From Paenibacillus sp. EZ-K15 (GTDB taxonomy: Bacteria > Bacillota > Bacilli > Paenibacillales > Paenibacillaceae): a DNA stretch of 64,000 nucleotides. The position numbers were made by a program, and so were the translations under genes. Each line of letters starts with the position of its first letter. The first letter of the stretch is position 1. The stretch spans positions 249,368 to 313,367 of the forward strand of contig NZ_PDHM01000012.1 of assembly GCF_002573715.1 (NCBI RefSeq), read 5' to 3'. Below are positions 54,347 to 62,933 of this stretch, one piece after another. The notes under the pieces were generated by a model, which saw nothing but the letters and a program-made list of their open reading frames with translations, searched no databases and had not been told where the DNA came from.

Positions 54347-54375
54347 AGAGGGAAAGACCTGCGAGTGTTGAATAA
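54347..54375 (+). promoter_or_regulatory. sigma-H-type promoter before ftsA
   Basis: AGAGGGAAA (54347-54355) fits the sigma-H -35 consensus RNAGGAWWW at all but one base, and GTTGAATAA (54367-54375) fits RNNGAATWW fully, with the expected 11-nt spacer. B. subtilis ftsAZ also has a sigma-H promoter (P2) for the switch to polar division. A second, vegetative-type pair (TTGAAT 54288 / TATAGC 54310, 16-nt spacer) lies upstream. Confidence 0.65.
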
Positions 54376-54433
54376 GTAGAAATGTATTCTTTATTATCAA
54401 AATTAATTTGCTAAAAACAGGAGGTGCCAGGGC

Positions 54434-55717
54434 TTGAGCAACAATGACATCATTGTTAGTTTGGACATCGGTACATCCAAAGTTCGTGCTATTATTGGGG
54501 AAGTTAATAATGGAACCTTTAATATTATTGGAGTTGGATCTGCCGACTCGGAGGGAATTCGCAAAGGTGCAATTGTAGATATCGACCAGACCGTACAATC
54601 CATTCGCAGCGCTGTTGATCATGCGGAGCGTATGGTCGGTATTCAAATATCCGAAGTATATGTCGGCATTTCTGGAAATCATATCGGACTTCAATCCAGC
54701 CATGGAGTTGTGGCAGTATCGAACGAGGATCGCGAAATTGGTGAAGAGGACATCGACCGCGTGCTGAAAGCAGCGGAAGTCGTGGCGCTTCCTCCGGATC
54801 GTGAAATTATCGATGTGGTTGCTAAACAGTTTGTAGTTGACGGTTTGGAAGGAATCTCGGATCCGCGAGGAATGATCGGCGTGAGGCTAGAAGTTGAAGC
54901 GACGATTATTACTGGCGCCAAAACGGCAATACATAACCTGTTACGTTGTGTGGAGAAATCAGGCCTGAAAGTAAAGGATCTGGTGCTGATTCCGCTTGGT
55001 GCCGGACAGCTATCCTTGTCCAAGGACGAGAAAACGATGGGTTCGGTGCTGGTTGACGTCGGGGCGGGCTCAACCACGTTGGCTGTGTTCGAGGGAGGCA
55101 GTATTGCCGCAACTTCGACGCTCCCGGTTGGTGGAGATTTCGTTACGAATGATATCGCTTATGGCCTGCGAACGCTAACGGATCAAGCAGAGAAGGTTAA
55201 GCTGAAGTACGGATGCGCGCTGATCGAGAGTGCCGCACACGAAGTAACGTTTAAAGTAACGAGAATTGGAAGCAATGTGGACAAGGAGTTCACCCAAGAA
55301 GATCTGGCAGCTATCATTGAACCTCGCGTTCAGGAAATTTTCCAATTGGTGCGCCAAGAAATTAAGCGCTTGGGTTACAGTGAGCTTCCTGGTGGTTATA
55401 TACTTACTGGGGGCACTATGTCCATGCCTGGTGTGCTGCAGGTGGCACAAAATGAGCTGGCGACTTCCGTACGGATTGCGGTTCCCGATTTCATCGGTGT
55501 TCGTGATCCGGGATACTGCAGCGGAGTCGGCATCCTCCATAATGCAATCCGGAATGTACGTGTACGCAATACAGGAGGAAGCAATAACAGCAGCGGAAAT
55601 AGCAAGAAACCGGTGAACCGCGCTAAGCAGCAAAATCCTGTCGCAGCAACTCAGGAGACCAGCCAGAAGCCGGGATTTATTGAACGCTTGAAAAAGATGT
55701 TCAGCGAGTTTATATAG
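54434..55717 (+). CDS. ftsA: cell division protein FtsA
   Basis: Actin-like ATPase that ties FtsZ to the membrane. The 427 residues have VSLDIGTSKVRAIIGE at the start, the SHS2 domain (about 85-160), DVGAGSTTLAVFEGG, and GGYILTGGTMSMPG. The C-terminus (PGFIERLKKMFSEFI) is the amphipathic membrane helix, after an Asn/Gln-rich linker. AGGAGGTG fits a TTG at 54434. Confidence 0.95.
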   Translation: MSNNDIIVSLDIGTSKVRAIIGEVNNGTFNIIGVGSADSEGIRKGAIVDIDQTVQSIRSAVDHAERMVGIQISEVYVGISGNHIGLQSSHGVVAVSNEDREIGEEDIDRVLKAAEVVALPPDREIIDVVAKQFVVDGLEGISDPRGMIGVRLEVEATIITGAKTAIHNLLRCVEKSGLKVKDLVLIPLGAGQLSLSKDEKTMGSVLVDVGAGSTTLAVFEGGSIAATSTLPVGGDFVTNDIAYGLRTLTDQAEKVKLKYGCALIESAAHEVTFKVTRIGSNVDKEFTQEDLAAIIEPRVQEIFQLVRQEIKRLGYSELPGGYILTGGTMSMPGVLQVAQNELATSVRIAVPDFIGVRDPGYCSGVGILHNAIRNVRVRNTGGSNNSSGNSKKPVNRAKQQNPVAATQETSQKPGFIERLKKMFSEFI

Positions 55718-55774
55718 CGGATTCATTCGACTGTGGACGTGCCATCCACGCACATTGAGGGGGAGATGGATTAG

Positions 55775-56908
55775 ATGTTGGAATTTGATTTTGAAATGGA
55801 GAGCTTAGCTCAAATAAAAGTAATCGGAGTAGGTGGCGGCGGAAGCAACGCCGTTAACCGAATGATTGAGAATGGTGTGCAGGGTGTTGAATTTATTACA
55901 GTCAATACGGATGCTCAGGCACTCCACCTTGCCAAATCCGAACATAAACTGCAAATCGGGGACAAGCTGACTCGCGGTCTTGGTGCCGGCGCCAATCCTG
56001 ACGTAGGCAAGAAGGCTGCGGAAGAATCCCGCGATTTGATCATGAACACCCTGAAGGGTGCCGATATGGTATTCGTTACGGCCGGTATGGGTGGCGGTAC
56101 AGGTACTGGAGCTGCGCCTGTCATCGCTGAAATTGCTAAGGAGTGCGGGGCATTAACGGTTGGGGTTGTCACTCGTCCGTTTACGTTCGAAGGACGCAAG
56201 CGTGCTTCCCAAGCGGAGCTTGGCATTGAAGCATTGAAAGAGAAAGTGGACACACTCATCGTCATTCCGAATGATCGCTTGCTGGAGATCGTGGATAAGA
56301 AGACACCGATGCTGGAAGCGTTCCGAGAAGCTGATAACGTATTGCGTCAGGCCGTTCAGGGCATTTCTGATCTGATCCAAGTGCCGGGTCTGATCAACCT
56401 TGACTTTGCGGACGTGAAGACGATTATGACCGAGCGCGGTTCGGCATTGATGGGCATTGGACTCGCCACCGGGGAGAATCGTGCATCCGAGGCTGCTCGC
56501 AAGGCGATTATGAGCCCGCTGCTCGAAACTTCCATCGAGGGTGCGCGCGGGGTTATCATGAACATTACGGGAGGAACCAATCTCTCCTTGTATGAAGTGA
56601 ATGAAGCGGCCGAGATCGTAACTTCAGCTTCCGATCCGGAAGTGAACATGATTTTCGGTGCGATTATTGAGGAAAACATGAAGGATGAAATCAAAGTAAC
56701 GGTTATCGCTACCGGCTTTGAGAGCAAGCCTGCTCCAATCCCTCCTGGACGTCGTCCTGTGCCTCAAGGGGAACAGCAGCAGCAACAACAACAGCAGTCG
56801 GCAACGGACAAGAGTAATGTGAATCTGAAGCCATTTGGCAATCAGAACAGCAATGATCAGCTTGATATTCCTACTTTCCTTCGCAATCGTTCCCGCAATA
56901 ATGATTAA
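55775..56908 (+). CDS. ftsZ: cell division protein FtsZ
   Basis: Tubulin-like GTPase that forms the Z-ring. The 377 residues have [17 protein letters not shown], the tubulin signature [18 protein letters not shown], and NVDLADV-like [11 protein letters not shown]. The variable linker has a run of eight Gln (56774-56797, CAG/CAA codons) and the C-terminal peptide [15 protein letters not shown] binds FtsA and SepF. Follows ftsA by 57 nt and ends at a terminator. Confidence 0.97.
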   Translation: MLEFDFEMESLAQIKVIGVGGGGSNAVNRMIENGVQGVEFITVNTDAQALHLAKSEHKLQIGDKLTRGLGAGANPDVGKKAAEESRDLIMNTLKGADMVFVTAGMGGGTGTGAAPVIAEIAKECGALTVGVVTRPFTFEGRKRASQAELGIEALKEKVDTLIVIPNDRLLEIVDKKTPMLEAFREADNVLRQAVQGISDLIQVPGLINLDFADVKTIMTERGSALMGIGLATGENRASEAARKAIMSPLLETSIEGARGVIMNITGGTNLSLYEVNEAAEIVTSASDPEVNMIFGAIIEENMKDEIKVTVIATGFESKPAPIPPGRRPVPQGEQQQQQQQQSATDKSNVNLKPFGNQNSNDQLDIPTFLRNRSRNND

Positions 56909-56911
56909 TAT

Positions 56912-56957
56912 AAATAAGCCTGGGCTTCGTCATCATGATGAAGACAGGCTTATTTTT
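56912..56957 (+). terminator. terminator of the dcw cluster
   Basis: AAATAAGCCTG pairs with CAGGCTTATTT over a GCTTCGTCATC inner stem, followed by a T-run. Confidence 0.9.
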
Positions 56958-57158
56958 GTATTCAAACCTCGTTATCTTCCTTTTGCTTCATTTGTAGGAT
57001 CATACAGCTAATGCTGTCACACTTTCACGAATAAGAGTCCGCCAATGTGTAAATACCGTGGAATTCAAGGATATTCCCCAAGCTTTCCTTCCAAGATAGA
57101 GATTACTGATAACGCCAAGTGGCTGCTCTTGGTTCGGGTCTTTTAAAAACTGCCCTTC

Positions 57159-57226
57159 ATCGACAAAAAAAGTCTATAAACCGCCCACAGGTTTAGACAG
57201 ACTTTGAATTCTATTCTTCTTATACT
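57159..57226 (+). promoter_or_regulatory. spoIIGA promoter region with Spo0A-box-like sites
   Basis: TAGACA (57194-57199, 5/6 match to TTGACA) and TATACT (57221-57226) are separated by 21 nt, close to the unusual 22-nt spacer of the Spo0A-activated spoIIG promoter of B. subtilis. On the minus strand, TGTCGAT (57159-57165) and TGTCTAA (57193-57199) each differ from the 0A box TGTCGAA by one base. The same stretch is an inverted repeat (AGTCTATAAACC with GGTTTAGACAGACT, 57171-57204) that reads as a terminator on the minus strand. The 332-390 nt between ftsZ and spoIIGA hold no other gene. Confidence 0.5.
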
Positions 57227-57300
57227 AGTAACATCTCCCATTGCCCAGCAAACAACAGAAGGATAACCGAAGTGATTCTTCGACTAGGCAGGTGAACAAC

Positions 57301-58317
57301 CTGGTTGTTTATATTGATCTCATATTTTTGGCAAACCTCGTCATTGACGGCATTTTGCTGGCTTTGACCGCCTGGATGCGCAGAGTTAGGCCAAGGTGGT
57401 GGAGACTTGCATTATCCTCTGTGGTAGGCGCACTGTATGTCGTCATGATGTTTGTCCCGCAGCTGTCATTTTTGTTTACCTTTCTCATCAAATTTGGACT
57501 TTCGTTGATCATGTTATGGATAGCTTTCGGCTTTGCAAGTTTACAGAGTTATCTGCGGAATTTGGGAGCATTTTATATGGTGAATTTTGCCGCGGCCGGA
57601 GGCATTATCGGTGTTCATTACTTGGTCCAAAATTCGGGAGAATTGTTCAGCGGGATATGGTATACGACGTCGGGAGGGCTATCGTTTGAATTGAAGGTGG
57701 GATTCTGGTTTGCGTGCATTACCTTTTTTGTAGTTGTATTCGCGTTTAAAGCCGTTCAGACCACGAAACGTAAAACCGAGAACCGGGAAGCCTTATTGGG
57801 CGAGGTGTCCGTATGGATCGGCAGCGCCAAAATATCCTGTGTGGGGCTCCTGGATACAGGTAACCAATTGAGTGATCCCTTAACGCGCACACCGGTTATG
57901 GTGATGGAAGCAGCACTGTGGGAAACCCACCTGCCCCAGGGATGGAGTAAACAGTTGATGGAGGGGGAGCCGGACAAATTAATCATGGGGCTGGCAGCAG
58001 AGGAATTTGAATGGCAAGACCGTCTGCGGCTTGTTCCGTATCGCGGTGTTAACCGGGGGGCTGCCTTCATGCTCGCGCTAAAGCCCGACATGGTACGGAT
58101 CGAACTAGGAGGATTTGAATATTCGGCATCCAAAGTGTTGATTGGTCTTGATGGCGGGACGCTCTCGGGTGACAGGGCATACAGGGCCATCATTCATCCG
58201 GCGTTGACGGAAGGAGAAGGTACCCCGAAGATGAATGGACATTCTACCGAAATGGGCGCTTCATTGCTCAATGGAGGAACCGGTCCGGAATCAGGTGAAG
58301 CCGAGAATGCAGGATGA
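57301..58317 (+). CDS. spoIIGA: sigma-E processing protease SpoIIGA
   Basis: Membrane aspartic protease that removes the pro-sequence of sigma-E on a signal (SpoIIR) from the forespore. The N-terminal half has five hydrophobic segments; the catalytic Asp is in LLDTGNQLSDPLTRTPVM, matching LIDSGNQL of B. subtilis. The open frame extends to TTG 57241, and a GTG lies at 57292, but B. subtilis SpoIIGA starts MKIYLD, which aligns with LVVYID here. The L is a CTG at 57301 with AGGTGA 6 nt before it. I chose CTG (338 residues); GTG 57292 is the alternative. The C-terminal 40 residues are an unconserved extension. Confidence 0.88.
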   Translation: MVVYIDLIFLANLVIDGILLALTAWMRRVRPRWWRLALSSVVGALYVVMMFVPQLSFLFTFLIKFGLSLIMLWIAFGFASLQSYLRNLGAFYMVNFAAAGGIIGVHYLVQNSGELFSGIWYTTSGGLSFELKVGFWFACITFFVVVFAFKAVQTTKRKTENREALLGEVSVWIGSAKISCVGLLDTGNQLSDPLTRTPVMVMEAALWETHLPQGWSKQLMEGEPDKLIMGLAAEEFEWQDRLRLVPYRGVNRGAAFMLALKPDMVRIELGGFEYSASKVLIGLDGGTLSGDRAYRAIIHPALTEGEGTPKMNGHSTEMGASLLNGGTGPESGEAENAG

Positions 58318-58488
58318 TAACGGTGAAGCCATTTTCATAGTGCTCGCGTGCTGTCGTCCTTGCGGCGAACCGCATGGATAAGTCTTTGAAAACCCTTATG
58401 ACATTTCCAATGCATGCCGAACTAGAAAAATGAAAACTATGCTATGAAGTCAGTTATCCCTACGGGAAAACGTTTAGGAGGATAAGAG

Positions 58489-59211
58489 ATGCCCGTTAAA
58501 TGGAGATTAGCATTGCAGCTGCAGTATTATCGCGTACTTTTTTTGCTAGGCCTGAAGAGTCAGGAAATCTACTATATCGGAGGAAGCGAGGCGCTCCCGC
58601 CGCCGCTTACGAAAGAGGAAGAGGAGTTCTTGCTCAAGAAGCTGCCTACAGGCGATGCGGCCACCCGTGCCATGCTTATCGAACGTAACCTGCGTCTGGT
58701 TGTTTACATTGCCCGCAAGTTCGAGAACACCGGCATTAACATCGAGGATTTGGTATCGATTGGTGCCATCGGTTTGATTAAGGCGGTGAATACCTTTGAC
58801 CCGGAGAAAAAAATCAAGCTGGCTACATACGCCTCGCGCTGTATTGAAAACGAAATATTGATGTATTTGCGCCGGAATAACAAAACCCGCAGCGAGGTTT
58901 CTTTTGACGAGCCGCTGAATATCGATTGGGACGGCAATGAATTGCTCTTGTCCGACGTATTGGGTACTGAGAATGACACCATCTACCGTAACATCGAGGA
59001 GCAGGTCGACCGGAAGCTGCTGCAAAAAGCACTCGATAAATTAAGCGACCGGGAACGCATGATTATGGAGCTTCGTTTTGGCCTTCAGGACGGCGAGGAG
59101 AAGACGCAAAAAGACGTGGCAGATCTGCTTGGAATCTCACAATCCTACATTTCCCGATTGGAGAAGAGAATTATAAAGAGGCTCCGCAAAGAATTCAACA
59201 AGATGGTGTAA
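58489..59211 (+). CDS. sigE: RNA polymerase sigma-E (pro-form)
   Basis: Early mother-cell sporulation sigma factor. The 240 residues start with the amphipathic pro-sequence (about 28 residues) and the conserved cut region [16 protein letters not shown], where B. subtilis pro-sigma-E is cut between the two tyrosines (here Y28 and Y29). Region 2 ([37 protein letters not shown]) and region 4 ([20 protein letters not shown]) follow. The 171 nt after spoIIGA hold a small hairpin (TGCGG CGAA CCGCA near 58358-58371) but no promoter that I can support, so it is probably transcribed with spoIIGA. Confidence 0.96.
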   Translation: MPVKWRLALQLQYYRVLFLLGLKSQEIYYIGGSEALPPPLTKEEEEFLLKKLPTGDAATRAMLIERNLRLVVYIARKFENTGINIEDLVSIGAIGLIKAVNTFDPEKKIKLATYASRCIENEILMYLRRNNKTRSEVSFDEPLNIDWDGNELLLSDVLGTENDTIYRNIEEQVDRKLLQKALDKLSDRERMIMELRFGLQDGEEKTQKDVADLLGISQSYISRLEKRIIKRLRKEFNKMV

Positions 59212-59225
59212 CTGGAAATCGTAAG

Positions 59226-59253
59226 GAATAAAATAGCCCCCCTCGGAGATAAT
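59226..59253 (+). promoter_or_regulatory. possible forespore (sigma-F/G) promoter of sigG
   Basis: GAATA at 59226-59230 and GATAATG at 59247-59253 are separated by 16 nt, a weak fit to sigma-F/sigma-G promoters, which drive sigG in Bacillus. Confidence 0.3.
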
Positions 59254-59288
59254 GTACAGTAATGTTTCTCCTTGGGAGGTTAGTCATC

Positions 59289-60071
59289 ATGACGCGAAAC
59301 AAAGTTGAAATTTGTGGTGTGGATACGTCAAAACTGCCTGTTCTGACGAATGTGGAAATGAGGGAACTGTTTCATAATCTGCAGCAGAACAATGAACGAT
59401 CGGCTCGAGAAAAACTGGTGAACGGCAACCTGAGACTGGTGCTCAGCGTCATCCAAAGGTTTAACAATCGGGGAGAGTTTGTTGATGATCTGTTTCAGGT
59501 AGGCTGCATCGGATTGATGAAAGCCATCGACAATTTTGATTTATCGCAAAATGTTAAATTTTCCACTTATGCCGTACCGATGATTATCGGAGAAATACGT
59601 CGATACTTAAGGGACAATAACCCGATTCGCGTCTCCCGATCACTGCGTGATATTGCTTACAAGGCACTTCAGGTCAGGGATCAGCTGACAAATGCGAACT
59701 CGCGTGAACCGACGATTTTTGAAATTTCCGAAGCGCTGAACGTGCCCAAGGAAGACGTTGTTTTTGCACTTGATGCTATTCAAGATCCCGTTTCGCTGTT
59801 TGAGCCGATTTATCATGACGGTGGCGATCCGATTTATGTGATGGATCAAATCAGTGATGATAAGAACAAAGATGTGTCCTGGATTGAGGAGATTGCGCTC
59901 CGGGAAGCGATGCACAAGCTCGGACAACGCGAGAAAATGATTTTATCCATGCGGTTTTATGAAGGCAAGACCCAGATGGAAGTTGCGGATGAAATCGGCA
60001 TCTCCCAAGCTCAAGTGTCCCGCCTGGAGAAGTCAGCGATCAAGCAGATGCAGAAGCACGTCAAAACGTAA
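59289..60071 (+). CDS. sigG: RNA polymerase sigma-G
   Basis: Late forespore sigma factor. The 260 residues begin TRNKVEICGVDTSKLPVLTN, the sigma-G hallmark, then region 2 (NLRLVLSVIQRFNNRGE, QNVKFSTYAVPMIIGEIRRYL) and region 4 (VADEIGISQAQVSRLEKSAI). The frame opens at 59262, but GGGAGGTTAG fits ATG 59289. Placed next to sigE as in Bacillus. A strong terminator follows. Confidence 0.96.
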   Translation: MTRNKVEICGVDTSKLPVLTNVEMRELFHNLQQNNERSAREKLVNGNLRLVLSVIQRFNNRGEFVDDLFQVGCIGLMKAIDNFDLSQNVKFSTYAVPMIIGEIRRYLRDNNPIRVSRSLRDIAYKALQVRDQLTNANSREPTIFEISEALNVPKEDVVFALDAIQDPVSLFEPIYHDGGDPIYVMDQISDDKNKDVSWIEEIALREAMHKLGQREKMILSMRFYEGKTQMEVADEIGISQAQVSRLEKSAIKQMQKHVKT

Positions 60072-60097
60072 GAAGACCAGCCATCAATCGAACAGAT

Positions 60098-60127
60098 AAC
60101 GATCCCGTTTATGGGATCGTTTTTTTA
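60098..60127 (+). terminator. terminator after sigG
   Basis: AACGATCCC pairs with GGGATCGTT, followed by a T-run. Confidence 0.92.
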
Positions 60128-60266
60128 TTTTAAATAAGCTATTTTACCCAATCGGCTCATATATTGAACAGAGGGATATGGATTGAAAACGGATGGACGG
60201 TCAACCTTCAAATACATCTAAGGTGTGATGTGCATGATACCTGATAATCAAATGGTGGGGAAAAAG

Positions 60267-60566
60267 ATGAAAATTTCCGATTTTCAAACGAAAGATGTTA
60301 TTAATATCATTGATGGCAAGCGGCTCGGACAGATCAGCGATCTGGAGCTGGACTTGCGGCAGGGCCGGATTGAAGCGATTGTGGTGCCGAGCTACGGCAA
60401 ATTTATGGGGCTGTTCGGCGGCGGGAGCGACCTGATTATTCCGTGGCGGAATATCGTCAAGATTGGCTCGGATGTCGTCCTTGTCAAAATGGAGGAATTG
60501 CGAAGAACGCCCGATGATCAGGAATCGGTGGAATACCTGGACAGACCGGACCGACGATCCTTCTAA
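60267..60566 (+). CDS. ymxH: YlmC/YmxH family sporulation protein (PRC-barrel)
   Basis: A 99-residue PRC-barrel protein. The family start KISDFQTKDVINIIDGKRLG, LELDLRQGRIEAIVVP and DLIIPWRNIVKIGSDVVLV are clear. It is conserved in spore formers and annotated as a sporulation protein, but its role is not established. The frame opens at 60225, but GGTGGGG is spaced for ATG 60267. Placed between sigG and pgeF, as ylmA-ylmC in Bacillus. Confidence 0.88.
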   Translation: MKISDFQTKDVINIIDGKRLGQISDLELDLRQGRIEAIVVPSYGKFMGLFGGGSDLIIPWRNIVKIGSDVVLVKMEELRRTPDDQESVEYLDRPDRRSF

Positions 60567-60635
60567 GCAGACGGAAGGGTTAATGTGTCTCCGGCGTAGG
60601 TTTTCTGTTACACTGGTCATAGAGGTGGGATGCGC

Positions 60636-61493
60636 ATGGAACCGTTTGTTAGGCAGAATCAGCAGACACCGAGTCTGTTTGTGCTCGAAAAATGGAGAGG
60701 GGAATCGGGAAGCGTCGCACTCACGGCCGGTTTCACAGGCCGAGATGGCGGCGTCAGCCAGGCCCCCTATGACAGTTTGAATTTAGCCTTTCATGTCGGA
60801 GACGAGCCGGGTGACATTGTAGAGAACCGGAAACGGACCGCTGCGGCGCTTGGCTTTTCTCTGGAAGACTGGACTTGCGGTGAACAGGTCCATGATGTTC
60901 AGATTGGCGTGGTTCATGATAAGGACAGGGGCAGAGGGAGCTTGGACCGGGCCTCTGCTTTTCAAGATACGGACGGACTTGTAACCAATGTTCCCGGCGT
61001 TTTATTGACGTCCTTCTACGCGGACTGCGTGCCGCTTTATTTTTGGGATCCGGTTACGGGTGCTGTCGGTTTGGCACACGCTGGCTGGAAGGGGACCGTG
61101 GGAAGCATCGCTGAAAAAATGGTCGACAGGATGGCTGTGGAATACGGAAGCTTGCCTCAGCACATTCACGCAGCGATTGGTCCATCCATAGGCGAGTGCT
61201 GTTACGAGGTAGATGATCGGGTCATGGACCGTGTCCGCGATATTGGAATCGGGGAGTTTATATCCGAGGAAGTTACAAATTCAGCTGTTTATATCGACAA
61301 GGGACACGGGAAATACATGCTGAACTTGAAAGAAATAAACAGACACATTATGATTAAAGCAGGAATATTGGCGGAACATATCGAATGTACATCATGGTGT
61401 ACAAGCTGCAATCACGATCTGTTCTTCTCCTATCGTAAAGATGGAGGGACTACGGGTCGTATGGCAAGTTGGATCGGGATGAGAAAGAGGTGA
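60636..61493 (+). CDS. pgeF: peptidoglycan editing factor PgeF (YlmD, DUF152)
   Basis: A 285-residue member of the family once annotated as polyphenol oxidase/laccase and now linked to removal of wrong residues from peptidoglycan precursors or to purine nucleoside phosphorylase activity. Metal ligands and family motifs: FYADCVPLYFWDP, LAHAGWKGTVGSI, GPSIGECCYEVDD and CTSCNHDLFFSYRKDGGTTGR. AGGTGGG is well placed for ATG 60636; ATG 60630 is also in frame. It ends inside the 5' part of the ylmE frame. Confidence 0.9.
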   Translation: MEPFVRQNQQTPSLFVLEKWRGESGSVALTAGFTGRDGGVSQAPYDSLNLAFHVGDEPGDIVENRKRTAAALGFSLEDWTCGEQVHDVQIGVVHDKDRGRGSLDRASAFQDTDGLVTNVPGVLLTSFYADCVPLYFWDPVTGAVGLAHAGWKGTVGSIAEKMVDRMAVEYGSLPQHIHAAIGPSIGECCYEVDDRVMDRVRDIGIGEFISEEVTNSAVYIDKGHGKYMLNLKEINRHIMIKAGILAEHIECTSWCTSCNHDLFFSYRKDGGTTGRMASWIGMRKR

Positions 61494-61501
61494 GTCGTCC
61501 C

Positions 61502-62191
61502 TTGAGTTTGAAGGAACGTATCGATCAAGTGGAACAGCGAATAACGGAGGCTTGCGCAAGAAGTGGCAGGGACCGGAATGATGTAAATATCATTGCGGTT
61601 ACTAAATATGTCTCCTTGGATATGACAGCTTCGGTATTAGATCAGGGACTGCAGCATATCGGCGAGAATCGCTGGCAGGATGCCCAGGCGAAGTGGGAAG
61701 CTCTTGGAGATCGCGGCACATGGCATTTCATCGGCCATCTTCAGACTAATAAGGTCCGGGATGTCATTGATAAATTTCAATATATTCATTCGCTCGACCG
61801 CTTGTCCTTGGCCCATGAGCTGGAGAAGAGGGCTGCTGCGCTGAATCTGCAGGTATCCGCCTTTATGCAGGTCAATATCTCGGGCGAGGAATCCAAGTAT
61901 GGCTTGCCTCCTGAGCAAGCAGCCGAGTTCTTGAAGGAAATCAACAGTCTTTCACACGTAAAGGTGACCGGACTCATGACCATGGCTCCATACGAATCGT
62001 CGGCGGAGCAGACGCGTCCTGTATTTCGTGATTTAAGACAACTAAGAGATGAGCTGAATGCACAGGCGCTTACGGCGGAGCCATTGACCGAATTGTCCAT
62101 GGGCATGTCTAATGACTTTGAAGTAGCCATAGAGGAAGGGGCGACCTGGGTGCGTCTCGGCTCGATTTTAGTAGGGAAAGAGGAGGATTGA
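61502..62191 (+). CDS. ylmE: YggS/YlmE family PLP-binding protein
   Basis: A 229-residue single-domain PLP protein (COG0325) involved in PLP homeostasis in bacteria. The PLP lysine is in NIIAVTKYVSLD; GENRWQDAQAKW, WHFIGHLQTNKVRD and MSMGMSNDFEVAIEEGATWVRLGS are typical. In-frame starts are TTG 61469, GTG 61490 and TTG 61502; AGAGGTGA at 61485-61492 best fits TTG 61502. Overlaps sepF by four bases of its frame, so the ylm genes are coupled. Confidence 0.9.
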   Translation: MSLKERIDQVEQRITEACARSGRDRNDVNIIAVTKYVSLDMTASVLDQGLQHIGENRWQDAQAKWEALGDRGTWHFIGHLQTNKVRDVIDKFQYIHSLDRLSLAHELEKRAAALNLQVSAFMQVNISGEESKYGLPPEQAAEFLKEINSLSHVKVTGLMTMAPYESSAEQTRPVFRDLRQLRDELNAQALTAEPLTELSMGMSNDFEVAIEEGATWVRLGSILVGKEED

Positions 62192-62193
62192 CG

Positions 62194-62640
62194 ATGGGCG
62201 TGATGAACCGGTTTATGAATTTCTTGGGACTGCAAGAGGAAGAAGAAGTTGTGGAACGCGAGGTTTTGGCCTCGCAGGAAGAGCCGGTGGAGGCAACGCC
62301 GTTTGATCATCGGAAGAACCAAAAGAGTGGCAATATCGTTAGCATTCATTCACAGAAGAACGTTAAGGTGGTATTAGTGGAGCCTCGTTCATATGATGAA
62401 GCACAGGAGATTGCAGATCATCTGCGCTCCTTCCGAACCGTTGTGGTCAACCTGCAGCGTGTTAGGAATGATCAAGCGCTGCGCATTATTGATTTTCTAA
62501 GCGGAACCGTGTATGCGCTTAGCGGCGGAATCTCAAAGGTGGGCGGGAACATCTTCCTATGCACGCCGGACACCGTGGAGATCCAAGGTTCGATCTCGGA
62601 GATTCTAGCAGACGAGCATGAATATAACAGAATGAGGTGA
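62194..62640 (+). CDS. sepF: cell division protein SepF
   Basis: A 148-residue protein that bundles FtsZ and links it to the membrane. It has the N-terminal amphipathic membrane anchor GVMNRFMNFLGL, an acidic linker, and the SepF domain (VVLVEPRSYDEAQEIADHL and FLSGTVYALSGGISKVGG). GAGGAGGATTGACG precedes ATG 62194; a TTG 6 nt earlier is in frame. In the same position as B. subtilis ylmF. Confidence 0.94.
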   Translation: MGVMNRFMNFLGLQEEEEVVEREVLASQEEPVEATPFDHRKNQKSGNIVSIHSQKNVKVVLVEPRSYDEAQEIADHLRSFRTVVVNLQRVRNDQALRIIDFLSGTVYALSGGISKVGGNIFLCTPDTVEIQGSISEILADEHEYNRMR

Positions 62641-62648
62641 TTTAGGCT

Positions 62649-62918
62649 TTGACCTACGAAATTTACAGTATCGTCGGAACGCTGTTCCAAATTTATTTTT
62701 ATATGATCTTGGTCTACGTTTTAATGTCATGGCTTCCGAACGTGAGAGAAAGCTTTATCGGTGAACTGCTTGGCAAGTTAGTGGAGCCGTATCTATCACC
62801 TTTTCGCCGCTTCATTCCGCCGATCATGGGTATGATCGATATTTCCCCGATCGTCGCACTTTTTGTGCTTCAACTCGCACAGCGCGGCGTGTACGCTATT
62901 CTCGGATATTTCCTGTAA
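62649..62918 (+). CDS. ylmG: YggT family membrane protein (YlmG)
   Basis: An 89-residue YggT protein with two hydrophobic segments (FQIYFYMILVYVLMSW and SPIVALFVLQLAQRGVYAIL) and the conserved middle LVEPYLSPFRRFIPPIMG. The family is near division genes and seems to affect nucleoid and membrane organisation in some bacteria. GAGGTGATTTAGG fits TTG 62649, 8 nt after sepF. Confidence 0.9.
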   Translation: MTYEIYSIVGTLFQIYFYMILVYVLMSWLPNVRESFIGELLGKLVEPYLSPFRRFIPPIMGMIDISPIVALFVLQLAQRGVYAILGYFL

Positions 62919-62933
62919 GCAGGTGAATCAGCG

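Noticed and set aside
60636..61493. Laccase/polyphenol oxidase annotation
   Set aside because: The DUF152 family lacks the multicopper oxidase motifs; the peptidoglycan editing name describes the family better.
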